This document shows, piece by piece, positions 60,827-64,000 of a stretch of DNA of 64,000 nucleotides (position 1 is its first letter; every line of letters begins with the position of its first letter). The translations under genes and the position numbers were made by a program. A model generated the notes under the pieces. The model searched no databases, was not told where the DNA came from, and worked only from the letters and a program-made list of their open reading frames with translations. This DNA comes from Marinibacterium sp050389775 (GTDB taxonomy: Bacteria > Pseudomonadota > Alphaproteobacteria > Rhodobacterales > Rhodobacteraceae), in NCBI RefSeq assembly GCF_050389775.1, contig NZ_CP177144.1, forward strand, positions 1,302,001 to 1,366,000. Reading direction: 5' to 3'.

Positions 60827-60855
60827 TTGACTCGCAGCCCTTAACTCCGTAGCAA
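60827..60855 (+). promoter_or_regulatory. Likely promoter of the atp operon
   Basis: TTGACT (60827-60832), a 17-bp spacer and TAGCAA (60850-60855) match sigma-70 elements, 29 bp upstream of the atpI start. The -35 is near consensus and the -10 is weaker. Visual assignment. Confidence 0.55.
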
Positions 60856-60883
60856 CCATGCCAACACTGCACGGGGACCCTCC

Positions 60884-61276
60884 TTGACCAAGCCTGACGG
60901 CGACCAGACCGACACGCAGCGCCGCGACCATCGCCTGGCGCAGCTCGAGGCACGGATCGCGGCGGCGAAGAAGGCCCAGGAACCCGAGGCGCGGAAGGAA
61001 GAGCATTATTCGCAGGCCCAGCAGGCCTGGCGCATGGTGATCGAGATGGTGGCCGGTCTGGGGATCGGCTTTGGCATGGGATACGGGCTGGATCGCCTGT
61101 TCGGGACAACCCCGTTCCTCCTCGTGCTGTTCACATTGCTGGGGCTGGCGGCCGGCATCAAGACGATGATGCGCTCGGCCGCCGAGATCCAGGCGAAACA
61201 GGTTTCGGCGGACGCCGGGACAGACGGTAACACGGCGGCTCCTTCGGGACGTCCTGCCGACGATGACAGGAGCTGA
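60884..61276 (+). CDS. atpI: ATP synthase protein I
   Basis: 130-aa AtpI. The charged N terminus (KPDGDQTDTQRRDHRLAQLE) is followed by two membrane helices (MVIEMVAGLGIGFGMGYGLD and PFLLVLFTLLGLAAGIKTMM) and a hydrophilic tail. AtpI assists c-ring assembly and Mg2+ handling in F-type synthases. TTG 60884 is the only convincing start. First gene of the F0 operon. Confidence 0.88.
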   Translation: MTKPDGDQTDTQRRDHRLAQLEARIAAAKKAQEPEARKEEHYSQAQQAWRMVIEMVAGLGIGFGMGYGLDRLFGTTPFLLVLFTLLGLAAGIKTMMRSAAEIQAKQVSADAGTDGNTAAPSGRPADDDRS

Positions 61277-61279
61277 GAC

Positions 61280-62068
61280 GTGGCAACGGAAACGCACGGC
61301 GCAGTCGAGACCCACGCAGCGGACGCCGCCCACGGCGGCAGCGGCATGAGCTTCCACCCGATGGACCAGTTCATCGTCAAGCCGCTCTTCGGTGGCGACA
61401 CGGTGACCTTCATCACGCCGACCAACGTGACCTTCTGGATGCTGCTGACCGTGCTCTGCATCATCGGCCTGATGGTCCTGACCACGTCCAAGCGCGCCAT
61501 CGTGCCCGGTCGCGGCCAGTCGATCGCCGAGCTGGCCTACGGCTTCGTCTACAAGATGGTCGAAGACGTCACCGGCAAGGACGGGCTGAAGTACTTCCCC
61601 TACATCATGACCCTGTTCATGTTCATCGTCGTGGCCAACTTCCTGGGCCTGATCCCCGGGTCCTTCACCACGACGTCGCATATCGCGGTCACCTCGATCC
61701 TGGGCTTCGGCGTCTTCATCGGCGTCACCGTCCTGGGCTTCGTCAAGAACGGCGCCAGCTTCCTGGGCCTGTTCTGGGTGTCGAGCGCGCCGCTGCCGCT
61801 CCGCCCGATCCTGGCGATCATCGAGGTCATTTCCTACTTCGTGCGCCCGGTCAGCCATTCCATCCGTCTGGCCGGCAACATGATGGCCGGTCACGCCGTG
61901 CTCAAGGTCTTTGCCGGCTTTGCGCAGGTCGCGGCGGTTGCCCCGGTGGCGATCCTCGGCGTCATGGCGATCTACGGGCTGGAGCTGCTCGTGGCCTTCA
62001 TCCAGGCCTACGTCTTCACCATCCTGACCTGCGTGTACCTCAAGGACGCGCTGCATCCCTCTCACTGA
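61280..62068 (+). CDS. atpB: ATP synthase F0 subunit a
   Basis: 262-aa membrane subunit forming the proton half-channels. The essential Arg is in SIRLAGNMMAGHAVLKVFAG; the C-terminal helix has YGLELLVAFIQAYVFTILTC. GTG 61280 with AGGAG upstream lies 3 bp after atpI. Confidence 0.95.
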   Translation: MATETHGAVETHAADAAHGGSGMSFHPMDQFIVKPLFGGDTVTFITPTNVTFWMLLTVLCIIGLMVLTTSKRAIVPGRGQSIAELAYGFVYKMVEDVTGKDGLKYFPYIMTLFMFIVVANFLGLIPGSFTTTSHIAVTSILGFGVFIGVTVLGFVKNGASFLGLFWVSSAPLPLRPILAIIEVISYFVRPVSHSIRLAGNMMAGHAVLKVFAGFAQVAAVAPVAILGVMAIYGLELLVAFIQAYVFTILTCVYLKDALHPSH

Positions 62069-62074
62069 CGTGGC

Positions 62075-62098
62075 GGCGGGGCCAGCCCCGCCCTACGC
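62075..62098. repeat. REP-like palindrome between atpB and atpE
   Basis: GGCGGGGC-CA-GCCCCGCC (62075-62092) followed by CTAC; the inverted form of the GTAGGGCGGGG...CCCCGCC element at 51538-51560. In the atp transcript it could set relative a and c subunit levels or merely be a dispersed palindrome. Confidence 0.6.
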
Positions 62099-62138
62099 CA
62101 ACCCCATGTTCCACTTCCAATCGTAAGGAGATACTCTC

Positions 62139-62363
62139 ATGGAAGGTCAACTCGCACATATCGGCGCAGGCATCGCAGGTCTCGGCACGGGTCTCGCAGC
62201 CCTGGGTGTCGGCAACGTGGCCGCAAACTTCCTGGCCGGCGCCCTGCGCAACCCCTCGGCTGCCGCCAGCCAGACCGCGACGCTGTTCATCGGCATCGCA
62301 TTTGCAGAAGCACTGGGCATCTTCTCGTTCCTGATCGCCCTGCTCCTGATGTTCGCCGTCTAA
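62139..62363 (+). CDS. atpE: ATP synthase F0 subunit c
   Basis: 74-aa hairpin of two helices. Helix 1 has IGAGIAGLGTGLAALGVGN; helix 2 carries the proton-binding Glu in IGIAFAEALGIFSFLIALL. The polar loop is GALRNPSAA. TAAGGAG precedes the ATG. Many copies form the rotor ring. Confidence 0.97.
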   Translation: MEGQLAHIGAGIAGLGTGLAALGVGNVAANFLAGALRNPSAAASQTATLFIGIAFAEALGIFSFLIALLLMFAV

Positions 62364-62451
62364 GCACGGACGACACGATCCTTACGACGGGCGGCGCCGC
62401 GCAACGCGCGGGTCGCCCGATGGACTTAACAGCTCGCGACCGGAGGAAGTC

Positions 62452-63003
62452 ATGGCGACTGAACCCATATACGAAGAGTTGGTCGGTGTCTGCGTGGACG
62501 CAAACGGCGGGGCCGTCGGCATGCCGCAGCTCTGCCCGGAATGGATGCCCAACCAGATCTTCTGGCTCGTCATCACTCTGATCGTCATCTACCTCGTTCT
62601 GACGCGCGTGGCCCTGCCGCGCATCGCCGGCATCCTTGCCGACCGCGCCGGAACGATCACCAATGACCTTGCCGCGGCCGAAGATCTCAAGGCCAAGGCC
62701 GTCGAGGCCGAAAAGGCCTATGACATGGCTCTTGCCGATGCCCGCGCCGAGGCGCAGCGCATCGCCGCGGACACCCGCGCAGAGATCCAGGCCGACCTGG
62801 ACGAAGCCATTGCCAAGGCCGATGCCGACATCGCCGACAAGGCCGCCGAATCGGAAAAGGCCATTGCCGACATCCGCGCCGGCGCGCTGGAAAGCGTGCG
62901 CGACGTGGCCAAGGACACGGCGGCAACCATCATCGCCACCTTCGGCGGCAAACCCGACCAATCGGCCATCGACGCGGCCGTGGCCGAGCGCGTGAAAGGA
63001 TAA
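62452..63003 (+). CDS. atpX: ATP synthase F0 subunit b'
   Basis: 183-aa b' subunit: one membrane helix (NQIFWLVITLIVIYLVLTRVALP) then a long Ala/Glu/Asp coiled coil. Together with the adjacent b it forms a heterodimeric stalk, typical of photosynthetic and related alphaproteobacteria. CGGAGGAAG precedes the ATG. Next gene starts 5 bp after the stop. Confidence 0.93.
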   Translation: MATEPIYEELVGVCVDANGGAVGMPQLCPEWMPNQIFWLVITLIVIYLVLTRVALPRIAGILADRAGTITNDLAAAEDLKAKAVEAEKAYDMALADARAEAQRIAADTRAEIQADLDEAIAKADADIADKAAESEKAIADIRAGALESVRDVAKDTAATIIATFGGKPDQSAIDAAVAERVKG

Positions 63004-63008
63004 GCCCG

Positions 63009-63581
63009 ATGCGGATGACCCTTGCAGCTCTGCTCACCCTGCCGATGACCCTGGCCGCCGCCACCCCGGCGCTGGCCGCCTCGGGGCCGTTCTTCTCGCT
63101 GTCGAACACGAATTTCATCGTGACGATCGCCTTCATCCTGTTCATCGGCGTGCTGGCCTATTTCAAGGTGCCCGGCATGCTGGGCAAGCAGCTCGACGAC
63201 CGGGCTGCCGGCATCAAGTCGGACCTGGACGAAGCCCGCGCCCTGCGGGAAGAGGCCCAGACCCTGCTGGCCTCCTACGAGCGCAAGCAGGCGCAGGTGC
63301 AGGAACAGGCCGACCGGATCGTGGCTTCGGCCAAGGCCGATGCACAGGCCGCGGCCGAACAGGCCAAGACCGACCTGGAGAAATCCATTGCCCGCCGCCT
63401 GGCCGCCGCCGAAGAGCAGATCGCCTCGGCCGAAGCCGCCGCGGTGAAGGAAGTGCGTGACCAAGCCGTGTCGGTGGCCATTGCTGTGGCCCGGGCCGAA
63501 ATGGCCCGCCAGATGAGCGATGCAGATGCCAGCGCGATGATCGACGCCTCGATCGACGAGGTCGGTGCCAAGCTGCACTGA
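63009..63581 (+). CDS. atpF: ATP synthase F0 subunit b
   Basis: 190-aa b subunit. The N terminus has a hydrophobic leader (LAALLTLPMTLAAATPALAA) before the membrane helix NTNFIVTIAFILFIGVLAYF; the rest is coiled coil (DDRAAGIKSDLDEARALREE). Last gene of the F0 operon, followed by a terminator. F1 genes are not in the window. Confidence 0.93.
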   Translation: MRMTLAALLTLPMTLAAATPALAASGPFFSLSNTNFIVTIAFILFIGVLAYFKVPGMLGKQLDDRAAGIKSDLDEARALREEAQTLLASYERKQAQVQEQADRIVASAKADAQAAAEQAKTDLEKSIARRLAAAEEQIASAEAAAVKEVRDQAVSVAIAVARAEMARQMSDADASAMIDASIDEVGAKLH

Positions 63582-63620
63582 CCCGCGCCAGAATTCCGCG
63601 AAGCCCCCGGCTTCGTCACG

Positions 63621-63653
63621 CACCCGGCCCCTGCGGCCGGGTGTTTTCGTTTG
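63621..63653 (+). terminator. Rho-independent terminator after atpF
   Basis: CACCCGGCC (63621-63629), loop CCTGC, GGCCGGGTG (63635-63643), then TTTTCGTTT. A second inverted repeat, CGAAGCC-CCC-GGCTTCG (63599-63615), lies just before it. Confidence 0.9.
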
Positions 63654-63756
63654 GCCTGCCGGTTTCGTGGCCCGTCCTTGCGGCAGATCAAGGCGGGCCG
63701 GGCGCGGCGGGCGCTAGGCTTGCGCAGGATGATGCCCCTGCGCAGGAGGCCGTTTG

Positions 63757-64000
63757 ATGGGCCAGGGATCAAAGCCCGAACCGAACATCGTGACCTTTCC
63801 GTCCGGCGCCCGGCCCGGCCCGCCGCTGATCCGCCTGGAGGGCGTGACGCTGACCCAGGGCAGCCGGCGCCTGCTGGAGGGCATCGACCTGGACATCCCG
63901 CGCACCGGCATCCTCTCGCTGATCGGCCCGGCCGGGGCGGGGCAGACCAGCCTGATGAAGGCCATTGCCCGGCTGCATGACGGTGACGACCGGATCCGCC
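63757..64000 (+). CDS. ABC transporter ATPase, partial, with Walker A lysine replaced by glutamine
   Basis: The 5' end of a gene that runs off the window (81 codons). ATG 63757 has AGGAGG 8 nt upstream. The start PPLIRLEGVTLTQGSRRLLEG followed by IDLDIPRTGILSLIGPAG is a typical ABC ATPase N terminus, but the P-loop reads GPAGAGQTS: Q63 sits where the ATP-binding Lys should be (codon CAG at 63943-63945). The helix after it (LMKAIARLHDGDD) is reminiscent of PstB. The protein may be an ATPase-inactive paralogue; only the N terminus can be judged. Confidence 0.75.
   Translation, partial: MGQGSKPEPNIVTFPSGARPGPPLIRLEGVTLTQGSRRLLEGIDLDIPRTGILSLIGPAGAGQTSLMKAIARLHDGDDRIR

Overview
The window is GC-rich DNA from an alphaproteobacterium, most likely a Rhodobacterales (Rhodobacteraceae or Paracoccaceae) chromosome. 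Supporting signs are the split b'/b ATP synthase operon with AtpI, the ParA-like division-site protein MipZ, the order ffh - GNAT genes - chorismate mutase - rpsP - rimM - trmD - rplS - rpmE, and a cysteine-free L31. I saw no tRNA, rRNA, insertion sequence, prophage or CRISPR array.

Layout. 0-7.2 kb: an iron-siderophore locus (FepB-like binding protein, FepC-like ATPase, IclR regulator, TonB-dependent receptor, LLM flavin monooxygenase); no permease gene is visible. 7.4-12.1 kb: tandem glycine riboswitch followed by gcvT-gcvH-gcvP. 12.2-16 kb: a 38-bp repeat array, an orphan flavin-dependent-halogenase-like protein, a TauE/SafE exporter and a small unknown protein. 16.3-20.1 kb: a YhaO/YhaN-like (SbcDC-related) nuclease-ATPase pair. 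20.4-29.8 kb: the most unusual part, three very large unrecognised genes. One encodes a protein with Thr-Gly-Asp-rich linkers and three helical repeats. Divergent from it are two large predicted helical proteins. They share an intergenic region carrying two TTGCCC-N3-GGGCAA palindromes 22 bp apart. 30.2-33.5 kb: selenium genes (an NDH-SelD fusion and mnmH). 33.7-36.5 kb: amidohydrolase, RidA, secreted cyclase-family protein. 36.6-43.5 kb: a homogentisate cluster (hmgA, fahA, MBL-fold, DinB-fold, FAD monooxygenase, DUF2783) with a divergent MarR regulator; no classical maleylacetoacetate isomerase is seen. 43.6-48 kb: class III nucleotide cyclase, 52-bp repeat array, MipZ, TPR-sulfotransferase. 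48-56.2 kb: a translation/SRP superoperon read leftward (ffh, five overlapping GNAT genes, chorismate mutase, rpsP, rimM, a sulfotransferase-like gene, trmD, rplS, rpmE). 56.4-60.7 kb: methyltransferase, Asp/Glu racemase, LysR, DMT transporter, ArsR-type regulator. 60.8-64 kb: atpI-atpB-atpE-atpX-atpF and the start of an ABC ATPase whose Walker A lysine is glutamine.

Two features recur between genes. Degenerate tandem repeats, each array with its own unit and usually a short dyad, fill several intergenic regions, especially convergent junctions (2.3, 12.2, 20.1 and 44.9 kb). A GGGTATTT...CCAAGAAGAA motif occurs four times, two of them as a facing inverted pair. Start codons were chosen from ribosome-binding sites and domain edges, and several differ from the longest open frame. 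All functional names come from reading motifs by eye; no database search was run.
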